Source: Paracyclopina nana (taxonomy: Eukaryota > Arthropoda > Copepoda > Cyclopoida > Cyclopettidae). From it: a stretch of 64,000 nucleotides of DNA. The notes beneath the pieces were generated by a model, which made no database searches, was not told the origin of the DNA, and saw only the letters and a program-made list of their open reading frames with translations. Shown piece by piece: positions 36,046-46,280 of the stretch. Each line of letters opens with the position of its first letter. The stretch's first letter is position 1. The DNA is taken from positions 516,001 to 580,000 of the forward strand of contig JAGUCH010000006.1 of assembly GCA_019096065.1 (NCBI GenBank), given 5' to 3'. A program made the position numbers and the translations under genes.

Positions 36046-36412
36046 CTTTGGGTACAGCTCTGACCACCACCATTCTCCCGTTGTCGAGGCAACCTTTGAG
36101 CCTCTCGGCCACATCTTGTCCGGTGAAACCACTCACTTTCTGGCCCTGGATTTCCAGGAGCACATCCCCAACACTGAGGCCGTGGCCTCGCACTCCCACT
36201 TGGAAGTCCTCCGGCCTCCCCAGGATGGAGGCCACATGGGGGAACTGGCCCTCATCAGCGCCCCCACCCAGCTCAAAGTGCAACTGGTTAGGATCAGCAG
36301 CTGACAAGACGGTTTCCTGGACAATTTCGTTCCAGTTGTGGTTGTGCTGGTCCATGCTGAGCTTGAAGCTGCCCCGCGAATTGGGGGTCACTGAGCGCTT
36401 GCCCTTGAGCAT
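36046..36412 (-). CDS. MAGI-like PDZ protein, first coding exon
   Basis: The exon starts at ATG 36412 (or the in-frame ATG of MDQHNHNWNEIV) and ends at the donor AAAG|GTAGGC at 36046, phase 1. It encodes an N-terminal PDZ domain. Telling parts are HFELGGGADEGQFPHVASI, GLSVGDVLLEIQGQKVSG and MVVVRAVPK. These parallel the first PDZ domain of the membrane-associated guanylate kinases MAGI1-3 (GGAEHGEFPYVG, LGEGELLLEVQGVRVSG, FKAVRQG). MAGI proteins scaffold receptors and junctional proteins under the plasma membrane. The expected guanylate-kinase, WW and further PDZ exons are not recognisable to the left, so either the first intron is very long or the gene departs from the MAGI layout. The exon is GC-rich, with promoter-like GC tracts upstream. 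Other PDZ scaffolds cannot be excluded. Confidence 0.7.
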
Positions 36413-36530
36413 GGTTAAGCCATCATGAAGCTGGCAAAAGTCACTTAAAAAGCAGTGTTATTTGTTGTCAAAATAGTAGTGGGTGCACACGTCGCCAAAC
36501 TCTCTCACTTGCCAGAGGGGGGCAAAAAAG

Positions 36531-36563
36531 AGGGGGAGAGGGGGGAGGGGGAGGGGCAGGCGG
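36531..36563 (+). promoter_or_regulatory. G-rich tract, G-quadruplex candidate, in the MAGI-like 5' region
   Basis: Between 36531 and 36563 the plus strand has at least four G-runs of four or more separated by A or AGA, and the template gives a C-rich pyrimidine tract in the transcript. It lies about 120 bases upstream of the start codon. A G-quadruplex or i-motif in a 5' UTR or promoter is possible. A simple purine repeat is the alternative. Confidence 0.45.
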
Positions 36564-37065
36564 GTCAATTTTGGTGGGCACCTGCCCAAACCAACCAAAT
36601 GCTACAGGTAGAAGTGCCCGCTTTTTGGCTGCTGATGCCAAGAAAACGGCAGAGCTACCAGAGTCTTATCCCATCATCTTCAGTATTTGGACAGTTATCA
36701 ATGTTACTCAGCTATTTAGGTCATAAAAAAAAGATAAAAGCTCAGCAACTAAACAATGGCCTCATTTATCATTAATTAACATTTATTGCATGCTTCATTT
36801 GAAAAAAAGCCCTTTTCAATATACATAATTGAAAGATTTAAAAAAGTGCTCAATTCATAGCTGTAATTAAAAGTTGAAATAAATAAGCTTAACTGAGTCC
36901 CAAATAAGCCAAAAAAGTCAGAAAATATTTGATGCTTAATAAAGGCTTAATTTTCCTCCTGCAAAATGGAAGAAAACACTTTTGGCTGATGTGTAGCTGA
37001 AATGGCGACATCATCTGGTCACCCTGTTCAGGGATCCCTCTTAAGTCAGTGCGCCGGCATCCAAG

Positions 37066-37082
37066 TGCGCGCGCGCGCGCGC
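37066..37082. promoter_or_regulatory. Alternating GC tract, MAGI-like gene 5' region
   Basis: About 17 bases of alternating GC lie 650 bases upstream of the MAGI-like start and 270 bases beyond the stop of the third TspO-like gene. The tract sits in a CpG-richer zone (about 37,030-37,280) that is a plausible promoter for the MAGI-like gene. Confidence 0.4.
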
Positions 37083-37354
37083 CCGTTCCTGCTGATTACA
37101 CAAGGTGAGCGATTCTGAAACGCGCGGGCTTCAACTTCTTTGAAATGCTGGTCAGGTTGCCAAAAGAGCCCGGGAGGGCTTCAAAATTCACCTGCAAGAG
37201 AAGAAGAAACTTTTCCAATTCTTTTGCCAAACTTGGCCGCCAGAGGGCTCCTAGCTACGGCAAATCATGCAGAACAAGTGGCGCCAATATTTATCATGCG
37301 GTGAGTTGGTGTATTTTCAAAATTCAGATCAAAGTTAATGTTTGCTTTTCTGGT

Positions 37355-38559
37355 TCAAAAAATCGTGCCATAAGTAGACTGAGTGGTGTTGTTACTGCTG
37401 TCAGCTTGGTCCACATTTTGGCCAATTGGGCTCACTTTTTGCCTGTAGCCCATAATAACAAGTTTCAGAGCCAAAAATACACAGCTGATGCCAAGCAGTC
37501 CAGCCACAAACATTTTAGTCTTGTCATTGACAGCTTGATCCTCCACTTCATTGGCTACTATGGCACTTGTTGACCATATCAGAACTAAAAAGAAAGCAAT
37601 ATTTGATTGCACAACTGTTATATGGCTGAGGCTATGATATTACCCAGGTATGGAGTCAGCAGGAGCCTCAAAATGTGATCTAATTTTGTGTTCTCCACCA
37701 GGAAGTAAAGCACTACTATGATTAGCAGGAGTGACAGGCAAATGTTTGAAGTGGTCAACATTGAGACACCAGAGACATATCTTAGAGCATGGCCAAGATT
37801 TAGCAAGCTTGCCACTGTGGTCCAAGTTGTGTAAATACCTTGGCCATTGATCACAAATACATAAGCCCTGTGGAAAGAAGGAGATCTGTAGCATGTACTC
37901 AGAACATGGAAAAGTTCTTACCAGTAAAGTTTCTTGTTTTTGGATAGCAAATCATGGTTGTTTTTGGCCAAGTTCCTCACTAAAATTCCCGTAGCTACCC
38001 AATTTGTTAAAGCCATGAAAATGAGGACTGCACAAGAAGTGATGATCTCTTCTCTGTCCCAGGCAAAAATCCACGTTGTATTCAGAGCCAAATTGAGGGA
38101 GAAAGTAAAGCAGAAAATCAGATCAATGATGTTTGGGCTCAAATAGAGCTTTTGATGGCTACTTTTGTCCTCTTTGAACACAGTATACACAACTATTAAA
38201 AGAACAATAAGGTCAAGTTTCTATGACTCATTGATGACTAGCTCACTGAATACTAGTGAAATTCCCATCCAAATGTAAATTAGGCCCCAAATTGAAAAGG
38301 CCCATCCTGCTGGAGTGATATCCAAAAAGTACTTGTCTGACAATTCTCCTACTGTGCTATAGAATATTGAAAAGCCTAGAAAGTTACCAGATTAGGTCAT
38401 GAACTTAATTAGTACTTTTCATTTACCTCCAATTCCGGAAAGTGTGTTGAAAATGACAGCCAAGAGGTAAATGACAACAATGGCAGCTATGCCAATTAAA
38501 TTTGGCAAATTGTGACCTTCCAGCTCCAGCATTGTCTCACTTTTAACTTCCTTTATCAT
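37355..38559 (-). CDS. TspO/MBR-like multi-pass membrane protein, tandem copy 3 (diverged)
   Basis: Five exons: 38559-38427, 38375-38247, 38192-37922, 37867-37644 and 37584-37355. They total 987 bases and 328 aa with consistent phases. After an N-terminal membrane segment, exon 2 carries DITPAGWAFSIWGLIYIWMG. This matches the FTPAG.xFSIWGxIY signature of the bacterial tryptophan-rich sensory protein branch of the TspO/MBR superfamily. Exon 3 has the second signature, WIFAWDREEIITSCAVLIF. Exon 4 ends in LLLTPYLG and exon 5 carries another membrane segment. About nine hydrophobic segments are visible, more than the five of classical TspO. The C-terminus (QSTYGTIF) lacks the SEISDKPLP ending of the other two copies, and exon lengths differ slightly, so this is the oldest or fastest-evolving member. 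TspO proteins bind porphyrins or sterols; whether this applies here is unknown. Confidence 0.8.
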
Positions 38560-38569
38560 TTTAGTGGCT

Positions 38570-38880
38570 GCCTGTGCTTACATCATAAAACTAGAGATAA
38601 GGGCTGTAAAATGAGTCACATGACTTTAAGTGGGGCCAAATTCTCTTGATTCACTCTACCTATGCTTTTAAGGTTCAATTTTTAATTTTGCAATATAAGA
38701 ATGTGTATTTTTCATTTTGGACTATGTTGAGTGCTTCCATTAAATCTGAAATAATGAAGAGTGTTTTGTCCCATCTTTTTAGAATAAAGTGTCACTTCTC
38801 GGAAAGTGATTTGTCAATATTGTTGTAATGTAGCACACAATAAAAAAATGGTATGTATTCAGGATGTTTGCTCAATGTAA
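38570..38880. other. Spacer between TspO-like genes 2 and 3
   Basis: AT-rich and without a supported exon. It should contain the promoter of gene 3 and the 3' end of gene 2. A poly(A) signal AATAAA for gene 2 reads on the minus strand at 38890-38885. Confidence 0.5.
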
Positions 38881-38935
38881 GCTGTTTATTATTCACTTTG
38901 TGTGCAAAGGCTTTGGTATATTGAGATAAAGAGCA

Positions 38936-40316
38936 TTAAGGGAGGGGCTTGTCAGATATTTCAGACATGCCACTACTGCCCAATGGTCTCTTCATTTGTC
39001 TTAGGATTACAAATACAATTCTCAAGGCCAAGAAGACGCAAGCAAGGCCTAAAATGGCTTTCACCAACTTTTTGGCCTCATCTGGAACTGTGTCATCAGA
39101 GTCCTTCTTGACAAGAATCCCAATTGAGGCCCAGATGACCACTGTGGAAGAATTAATGTCATGTTATTGAGATTTATTGGTTTCCTCACAACTTACCTAA
39201 GTACGGTGTGAGTAAAAGCCTAATGTAATTATCAAGTACTGTGTTTTCGAGTAGGAAGTAGACAACGATGACAGCTAGGAGAATTCCTAGGCAAATATGA
39301 CTAACTCGTACTTCATCAATACTGGCCACATACTTCAAGCTGATGCCAAAGTTTAGCAAACTTGCTATTACTGTCCAGGTTGCATATACCCCGTGGCCAT
39401 TCAGTGCCAAAGCAACATAAAGCCTAAAATGGAAAATCATCGCGAAAAACAATTTTGTTTCCAGCATTTAAAAATGGGCTTTTTCCTTCGAAGCCCCTGC
39501 AACTATTGACTTGTATTTTTGTGGAAAATCGAATAAAATTACCAGTAAGCTTTAGGTTTCTCATTCCTCAGCTCATGACTGTCTTGTGCAATATTTTTTG
39601 CCAAAAGCCCAACGCAGAATATATTTGTTTTGGCAATCAGGAACAGAAGTATTGCTGAGGCAACCAGTTGCTCCCTGTCCCAAGTAAAAGTCCAAGCAAT
39701 ATTGTACATCAGATTGGTGATGAAAAAGTAGCTGAACCATGGGCTGATTACAACTGGGTTCAAGTATAACTTACTCATATAGCCTCCATAAAATACCGAC
39801 ACAACGTCTGGAATGAAAGTGTGACTTCTTACTGCCTTGCAATACAATCCGGAGGCGTTCAAATACTTACAGAAAATTATGGCCAAAGCCAACCAAGTAT
39901 AGATGATGCCCCAAATAGAGAAAGTGAATCCAGCTGGAGTAAATGGTAGCTCATACTTGGCACTCAGGTCGCCAACAGTGTTGATGAAGACTTTGCCTGA
40001 AATAGAGAAATGAAAAGAATTTTTTTCATGATACGGAAACATTTCACATTATTAGTTTTTTTTCATGTACCCTCTATTTCATTTGAAATTATAATCTCAG
40101 TCTCAATTTCATTGCTGAAAGTCAGCTTGAGCTGATTTTAGAACATTCTTGATGAGTCAAGCTTTATAACTCAGAAATGGTGGGCCCATTTCAAAAATAA
40201 AACGTACCTCCTGATCCTGAGAGGCCATTGATGGTGACAGTGGCAATATAAGTTGCAAAAATGCCAAAAATACCAAGCATGTTGACAACATTGTGATTCT
40301 TTTCTTCGCTGAACAT
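38936..40316 (-). CDS. TspO/MBR-like multi-pass membrane protein, tandem copy 2
   Basis: Five exons: 40316-40208, 39996-39871, 39807-39543, 39423-39197 and 39141-38936. They measure 109, 126, 265, 227 and 206 bases, total 933 bases and give 310 aa. Exon 2 carries FTPAGFTFSIWGIIYTWLAL, the canonical TspO-like (tryptophan-rich sensory protein) signature. Exon 3 carries YNIAWTFTWDREQLVASAIL, corresponding to the aromatic WxFAW helix of that family. Exons 4 and 5 add segments including LLLTPYLG, VVIWASIGILVKKD and the ending SEISDKPLP. The start MFSEEKNHNVVNMLGIFGIF matches copy 1. All five exon lengths equal those of copy 1, showing recent tandem duplication under constraint. A poly(A) signal follows at 38890-38885. 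Ligand and location are unknown; an integral membrane protein is certain from the sequence. Confidence 0.85.
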
Positions 40317-40815
40317 TTTGGTTGACTAAGGTAAACAAAAAGCGTACCTGTGCCTTGTGTGTGAGTGTATGTGCACTCTCTAGTCTTCAAACTCTCTATA
40401 TCGATTATAGGCCTCAGTTATTTATTTATGAACAGTTGGTTGTTGGAAATGCAGCCCTAAGTACTTTGCTATTCAATTTATATCTACTAAAAGCCGTCAA
40501 AGGTTAACCTTAAGTCCAAAAACTATATCTTGAATTAAGGCCAGGCTAAATGTCACAATTTGGCAAAATGGCTTTTTTCGGCTCCATTCTTTTGGGGCAA
40601 ATGTATGAGGGCAAATGTCCAGAAACCAAATAAGGATAGTTGCATAAGCGCACCCCTTGTTACGCAACAAGAAAATACTTAATCAATACAGCTTTAAAAA
40701 TACCCAATATACCCAAAAATGACTCATGGCTTTCAAATGTAATCTTGGCTGAATGCATAGGAACATTATCTAATTTGCAGCAAGAGGCCAAAACTGCTTG
40801 ATCATTGAAGTGCTT

Positions 40816-40821
40816 TTTATT
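40816..40821 (-). terminator. Poly(A) signal of TspO-like gene 1
   Basis: AATAAA on the minus strand, 37 bases past the stop codon at 40858. Confidence 0.55.
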
Positions 40822-40857
40822 CAGGTATTGTAAGATAGTATAATTTGGTTGATGAAT

Positions 40858-42135
40858 TTAAGGGAGAGGCTTGTCAGAGATTTCAGACATGCCACTTCTG
40901 CCTAATGGTCTCTTTAGCTGTCGCAAGGTAACAATCACAACCCGCAAAGCCATGCAGACGCATCCAACTCCTAAAATTGCTTTAGTCAACTGTCTGGCAA
41001 CTTCTGGAGTGTCATCTTTGGAGTCCATCTTAACAAGGATTCCGATAGAGGCCCAGATAACCACTGAAAATAACTTGTTGCAATTGTATTGCAATAGTTT
41101 TGATGTATCGACAACTTACCTAAGTATGGAGTGAGTAAAAGTCTAATGTAGTTGTCCAGTACTATGTTCTCCAGGATGAAGTAGACAATGACTGCAGCAA
41201 GGAGAGTTCCTAAGCAAATCTGACTAACTCGAGATTCATCAAGTTCAGCCACATATTTCAAGCAAGAGCCAAAGTTTAGCAAACTTGCGATCACACACCA
41301 TGTTGCATATACAGCTTGACCATTCATTGCCAAAATCACATAGAGCCTATAATAGGTGAAATGGAGATTTTATCGTTAATATGTTTACATTCTGAATTGT
41401 AACAATTTGATTCAATTACCAGTAGACTTTGGGGTTTTCATCCCTCATTTGGTGGCTGTCGTAAGCAATATTCCTGGCCAAAATTCCAACGCAAAAGATA
41501 TTTGTTTTGGCTAACAGGAACAGTAGTATTGCTGAGCCAACCAGTTGCTCTCTGTCCCAAGTGAAAGCCCATGAAATGTTGTACAGCAAATTGGTGATGA
41601 AAAAGTAGCTGTACCAAGGGCTAACAACAACAGGGTTCAAATAAAGCTTACCCATTGGCGACCCTTTGAACAAGGACACCAAGTCTGAAAAGCAACATAT
41701 TTATTAATTGCACACGAATGCCATCAATTAGTAATGCTTACAAAACAAGATGGCCAAGCCCAACCAAGCATAGATGACGTTCCAAAGCATGAAAGTGTAA
41801 CTGGCTGGAGTAAATGAGAGCCCATATTTGGCACTCAGAATGTAGATAGGGTTGATGAAGATTTTGGCTGAAATTGGAAATGAAGAGCAGCATTTTTAAT
41901 TTGGAGGTACAATTCTTTCATGCAAGTTAAATCATAACCTGGTTGGCTTATTTTCAGAGGAAAATAGTAATTATTTTTTCTTGCACGCAACTTACTATAT
42001 TCTTAGTCTATGAAAAATATACATACCACCTGATCCTGAGAGGAAGTTGATGGTGACAGTTGAAACAAAGGCAACAAAAATGCCCAAAATGCCTAGCAAA
42101 TTGAGCACATTATGATTCTTCACAGGAGCAAACAT
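40858..42135 (-). CDS. TspO/MBR-like multi-pass membrane protein, tandem copy 1
   Basis: Five exons: 42135-42027, 41867-41742, 41684-41420, 41346-41120 and 41063-40858. They measure 109, 126, 265, 227 and 206 bases and give 310 aa. The start is MFAPVKNHNVLNLLGILGIF. Exon 2 reads FTPASYTFMLWNVIYAWLGL, so the FTPAG.FSIWG signature of copies 2 and 3 is altered (G to S, SIWG to MLWN). Exon 3 keeps ISWAFTWDREQLVGSAILLF, exon 4 keeps LLLTPYLG, and the C-terminus is identical to copy 2 over SEISDKPLP. Upstream on the coding strand there is a CTTTAAAAG TATA-like box (about 42,195) and a TTCAGTC initiator-like site. Introns are 159, 57, 73 and 56 bases. Loss of the signature residues suggests a changed ligand site, but this is inference. 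Confidence 0.85.
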
Positions 42136-42199
42136 CTTTGCTGACTGAAGCAAGGCAATGAAGTGAAACTGCTGTGAGATATGTCAACACACTTTTAAA

Positions 42200-43720
42200 G
42201 CACTCTTATCAATGAAAATGCTTTTCCAATAGCTTCTTCTCCTTATTTTCTTCTTGCATAAAAAGTGACCAGTTATGCAACTGAGATATTGTTGACTTAG
42301 CGCTCGCTTGTTTTAAGTTTTCAAAGCAGTCAAGCTGGAAGTAAGACAAATACTGAGATAAGATTTTTCAAGTCCACTTGAAAATTCTCGATATACACCG
42401 AATTTTTTCCGCAATTTCAATGTTCATACAAATAAGCAATTGTCACTCTAATTGTTATTCATAATTTGATTAATTGGCTTTTTTCTTACATTGTCAGCTT
42501 ATGAATTTGAAAATGAATTTTAAGAAATCCTGACTAAATTCAAGAGTTTGAATATATGCAAGGAAACACTTTTGCTTCATAAGTTGCCTCTTAAAAAAGT
42601 TATGAAACTCAACTTAAGCAAATAATTTCAGTTTGTATATTACTTACCTAAGACACCTGAATTGTGACGCAGTTTTGTTTTGATTTGTGACGTCACATGC
42701 ACAAACAAAGAGACTCACTTGAAATGCCTGCCTACTCTTGCATAGAATTCAATGTCCAGAACTTGTGGGAATTTGGAGCTCACTTCTTTCACTAATTTGC
42801 TTTATAGCTAGAGGGGAGCTTAATTCACCAAAGCTTCCTCTACACTTGTACAAGGCCTCGCAAAATGAACTTTCAATTTCAAAACTAATGGATTTTTTAG
42901 CTTTGGCCACTTTGACGTTTTTAAAATGAGTGTTTTTGTGGCTGGACTTCAAAGGAAAACTGCACTAAAAATATCTAATGGTCTAAAATGGCCTTTTCCC
43001 CTGAATCTTACCCTGTTTGTTGCTGAAGTAAGCAAAAAAACCCACTTTTTATTGGCTTGCAACAGCATTAAAGTTCGTTTTATGCTTTTTTTGAAGCAAG
43101 AAATCACAAAGCATGACTTGTTTCTGGCAAAACTCAAGCATAATTGCCTTTTATGTATTTTTCTTTAAAATAATGCAAACTAGTTGAAGGCTGTAAGGAT
43201 GTAATTTTGCTGACCTTCTTCAATAATTCAATTTTTTGCAAATCATGCTGCCAATTTTGCATTTTATTGCCTAGAGGCAAATAAAGCCTCTGTTATTTTG
43301 CTCTAAAAACTAGCCTCGTTTTGAAGTGCTTATAATAAGAAACACTTTAGTTTCCAACTTTTCACAGCATCCAGAGAATCTGGCCAATTATGGCTTTGGC
43401 ATTTTCCCACACACAAAAGGTGAACTGGGCCTCTTTTTGGTGCAACTGAGTACACTGCTACATAATTATAATGAAGAATCTAAGCCACACCTTTCATATC
43501 TGATTGGATGCTATTGTGAGTAAAAATGCTGCCTAAATGTCAAACGTAGTCTATAGCACAGAACAAATGTTCTTCTAGCTCATCTTCAGCTTGAAGCATC
43601 TTTTCTTCACCAGGATCTTCATCACTGGGCGGTAAACCAGGCCTTGAAAACAATATGTGCAGAGCACTAAACCAAGCACAAATCACCTCCAAGTGCAAGC
43701 AGAAGCCGAGCTGAAAAAGT
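42200..43720. other. Intergenic AT-rich DNA
   Basis: Lies between the start of TspO-like gene 1 and the cuticle-type gene. No supported exon was seen; a weak minus-strand frame ending near 43540 is discussed under rejected items. Confidence 0.4.
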
Positions 43721-43727
43721 CCATGCC

Positions 43728-43735
43728 TATAAAAG
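43728..43735 (+). promoter_or_regulatory. TATA box of the cuticle-type gene
   Basis: TATAAAAG, 34 bases upstream of the A of a TCAGT initiator and 60 bases before the start codon. Confidence 0.8.
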
Positions 43736-43759
43736 ATGGCAGACTTCCACTGAGGTGCA

Positions 43760-43764
43760 TCAGT
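43760..43764 (+). promoter_or_regulatory. Arthropod-type initiator TCAGT
   Basis: TCAGT at the expected distance from the TATA box. The inferred transcription start is the A at 43762, giving a 26-base 5' UTR. Confidence 0.65.
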
Positions 43765-43787
43765 ACCAATTCTTGAAGTCATCCACC

Positions 43788-44207
43788 ATGAAGCTCCTAG
43801 TAAGTTGGGAAACAAAAAAATTCTCCAAATTTATTTGAATAACTCATCGTTTTCCTTCATGGAAAAGCATGGAAATTTTTTGCTTCTTATCTCAAAACAA
43901 ACATATTGGAATTGCAGTACATTTATACATTTTTGGGGACTTGTCTAACCGCTAGGTGGCGCTACATTTTCAGATCTTGTTTTGCTTGATTGCCATGTCC
44001 ATGGCAGCTCCTCAATACTTTGGATATGGAGGTTATGGTGGATACTATGGAGGATACAGCCATGGTCTTCCTGCTGATACTTTGCCTGCCACTGTTCAAC
44101 GAGGACTGGTTGCATACCCCAATGGTGCTGTTGTCCCTGCTCTCACCCCTTCGGTGGCAGCTGCCACCCATGACCATTTGGCATACAAATTTGGATTCTA
44201 TGGCTAA
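43788..44207 (+). CDS. Small secreted cuticle-type protein
   Basis: Two exons, 43788-43799 (MKLL) and 43974-44207, encode 81 aa. Joined in phase 0 they give a signal peptide MKLLILFCLIAMSMA, with cleavage likely before APQYFGYGG. A Gly/Tyr-rich stretch (GYGGYGGYYGGYSHG) follows, then a C-terminal part with VVPALTPSVAAATHDHLAYK. The four-codon first exon split from the rest of the signal peptide, the GGY repeats and the VxPxxTPxVAAAxxxHLAxK pattern are typical of arthropod cuticular proteins, which are secreted by epidermis and built into the exoskeleton. No Rebers-Riddiford chitin-binding domain is present. TATA box, TCAGT initiator and an AATAAA at 44238 frame a complete compact gene. An antimicrobial or shell-type Gly/Tyr-rich peptide is the alternative. 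Confidence 0.8.
43947..43965 (+). promoter_or_regulatory. CTCF-like motif in the cuticle-gene intron
   Basis: AACCGCTAGGTGGCGCTAC matches the insect CTCF core AGGTGGCGC with the extended CCGCTAG flank. It lies just upstream of the acceptor of exon 2, and binding is inferred. Confidence 0.45.
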
Positions 44208-44237
44208 TCCTCCATTTTTTGAACTTTGAATTGAAGC

Positions 44238-44243
44238 AATAAA
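44238..44243 (+). terminator. Poly(A) signal of the cuticle-type gene
   Basis: AATAAA, 30 bases past the stop codon. Confidence 0.75.
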
Positions 44244-44368
44244 AAAGTCTTGATGCATTTCATATTGTATATTTCAAAATGGGTAGTGTGTGGCATATTC
44301 ATCGAGCAAATGTAGGGAAACATTGATCTGCTTAGAATTAGGAATTTAATTGTTATTTATGGATCATA

Positions 44369-46280
44369 TTAATTGTTTGAGAAAGTATCACCCATGAGAA
44401 GGTCTTTCACACTCTCATAAATGTACTTTCGAGCTCTGGGCGTTTTGGCGTAAAATATGCACGGAAACACAATGGAGGCAACAAAATAGTAATTCATATA
44501 GAAAAATGGCGACCTTAGGAAGGCAAAGGGCACCATTTCATACCTAGCTAGCAAATTGGGCACAATCACTATGAACAGAGCAAAAACTGCTGTAAAAACA
44601 TCAATCACAGTTACTAATGAATCATTATGCAGAGTGTTGTTGTATGCAACTTGATGTTGTTCCTGCTGCTGATGCTGTTGTTGTTGGGGGACAACAGCTC
44701 TAGTGAAATTTATCTTCTTAAGGGCAATCAAGACAGGACAAATCAACAAAGTAAGAACTGTCAGAGCCATTGGGATGTTGACGCAACTGGAAGAAAGGAA
44801 GCAGAGATGAAATGTTTATCCATCTCTGTCTGTAAAAGCACTATCAAACAAATTGCCATTTTACCAAATTAAACTTGATGAAGCACCCATTAAAAAGCTT
44901 TTAGACGATGACATTTGAGGGAAATGATTGGAAAAGTTCTATCGCTACGTTAGAGCAAGGATCACGCAACCAAGACGCGCTCTCATTCCCTCGAGACCTT
45001 GTCAGCTCCAAACTGTAGCTCATCTACAGTTGCCTCAGTATTGTTAGCTTTTGCATAAGCTGTCAGCTTACTGCTAAATATATCAGTTCGTTTTGTTATT
45101 CCACATCAACAAGTTGTTCGTTTATTTCGACACTTTTGTACGAAGATTCTCTTTGCCGGGACTTCGGCTATATCCGCAAGTTAAGGACGATTACCTGAAG
45201 ACTTAGTAGCTTCAGGCCTCTTCCTTTCAGGAAACTTACATGAAGAGAGCCCAGTCTGAGATTTGAGATGCTTCTTCATTTGATTTCCCAGCAAAGAAGC
45301 CAACATGAGCATTAGCATGGAATTCTCCACAGTGATACCTCAGCCCAAATGAGAGTGTGCCAAAGATTAGAAAGCCCACTGAGAAAAAGGTGGCAAAAAA
45401 GTCATCATTGATGCCCGACATCAGTGGCCATTTGTACATGTACAGGCACTTGAGGATCATTATCAAGTCCAGCATGACTAAAGTTGCAATGACAAAAGTC
45501 GATCCAAGTCCAATTGCAATCAATCCCATAGCCATTCCTACAATTGTTCTTTTTAATTTTTACATTTGTCAGGGATACTTTCAAAGATTTTTCACGAGCA
45601 ATATTTATAAGGCAAGCTAACAATTACAATTTCGGGCTTTTAGAAGCATGGCCATTGAACAATTGCCCAAAAAGGGGAAGTACATTAGAGCATTTTAAAA
45701 AGCTTGATTCAGGTCGAACCTTCACTCACACTATTAAAATTTTTAAAGCAATGAATCAGCATTTTAAAAGCAAAAGTATTGTTGCCAGTGCAGTGCATAA
45801 CCTGGGGTAGTCTCACATAATTCATAAATGACTTTTTTAGTTACTCATCTATCTTTCTTTAAGGAATTTAAGATATTTCTTGGGACAAGGCCATTTTTCT
45901 GAAGCTATTTAGTGATTAGAAGACATTGTCATATGCTACTCTTATCATCTGTTGCTCTGGAAATTACCAGTTGATCCCAGCACGAATTTTGCTGCCACAA
46001 AATGCAGGGTTGTGATGTTGTGAAGAATCCTGGTCCAGCACACTTGAGTGATGAGTCTGTTGAATAAGTTCCTTTTTCTGGGGTCCATGCCATCCTTTTC
46101 ATAGTAGATGATTCCAACCAAGAGTCCATTGCCAATTGTTATGATGATGAAGTAGATGATGCTGACCAAGCTTGCCTTCATTGCTGAGATGGCAGCCGCT
46201 GGGCTATTTTCTGGCATGTTTGAATAATTCATGACTTCTTCTCTTGACTCCTTTGCCTGCCTAACTGAATTAGAGAGCAT
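44369..46280 (-). CDS. Seven-segment receptor-like membrane protein
   Basis: Three exons, 46280-45968, 45537-45240 and 44786-44369, give 342 aa with matched phases (1 and 2). Seven hydrophobic segments can be placed: two in exon 1 (SLVSIIYFIIITIGNGLLVG and the region after RNLFNRLITQ), three in exon 2, including GMAMGLIAIGLGSTFVIATL and FFATFFSVGFLIFGTLSFGL, and the last ones in exon 3 (MALTVLTLLICPVLIALKK, VIDVFTAVFALFIVIVPNLL and the YYFVASIVFPCIFY region). Exon 3 also has a glutamine-rich loop. The loop between segments 1 and 2 carries YYEKDGMDPRKRNLFNRL. I recall this kind of loop from uncharacterised rhodopsin-like receptor families of arthropods. DRY and NPxxY are absent as such. The ligand is unknown, and a non-GPCR seven-pass protein is possible. 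Confidence 0.75.
44909..45185. mobile_element. Possible solo-LTR-like fossil in intron 2 of the receptor-like gene
   Basis: A CpG-richer block of about 277 bases is flanked by GACGA on both sides (44904-44908 and 45186-45190) and begins with TG. It contains a TAAATATA box followed by TCAGTTCG. Such composition and promoter layout recall an insect-type LTR. The right end is not the usual CA, and no internal domain is present. This is a tentative call; family and age cannot be given. Confidence 0.3.

Noticed and set aside
36455-36775. Plus-strand frame with GEGKEGERGEGEGQ-like sequence
   Set aside because: Produced by the G-rich purine tract upstream of the MAGI-like exon. No start context or domain.
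43540-43815. Minus-strand frame ending DEDPGEEKMLQAEDELEEHL...
   Set aside because: The acidic tail looks coding-like, but the acceptor would be AAG without a good pyrimidine tract. The frame overlaps the TATA and start of the cuticle-type gene on the other strand, and no upstream exon is visible.
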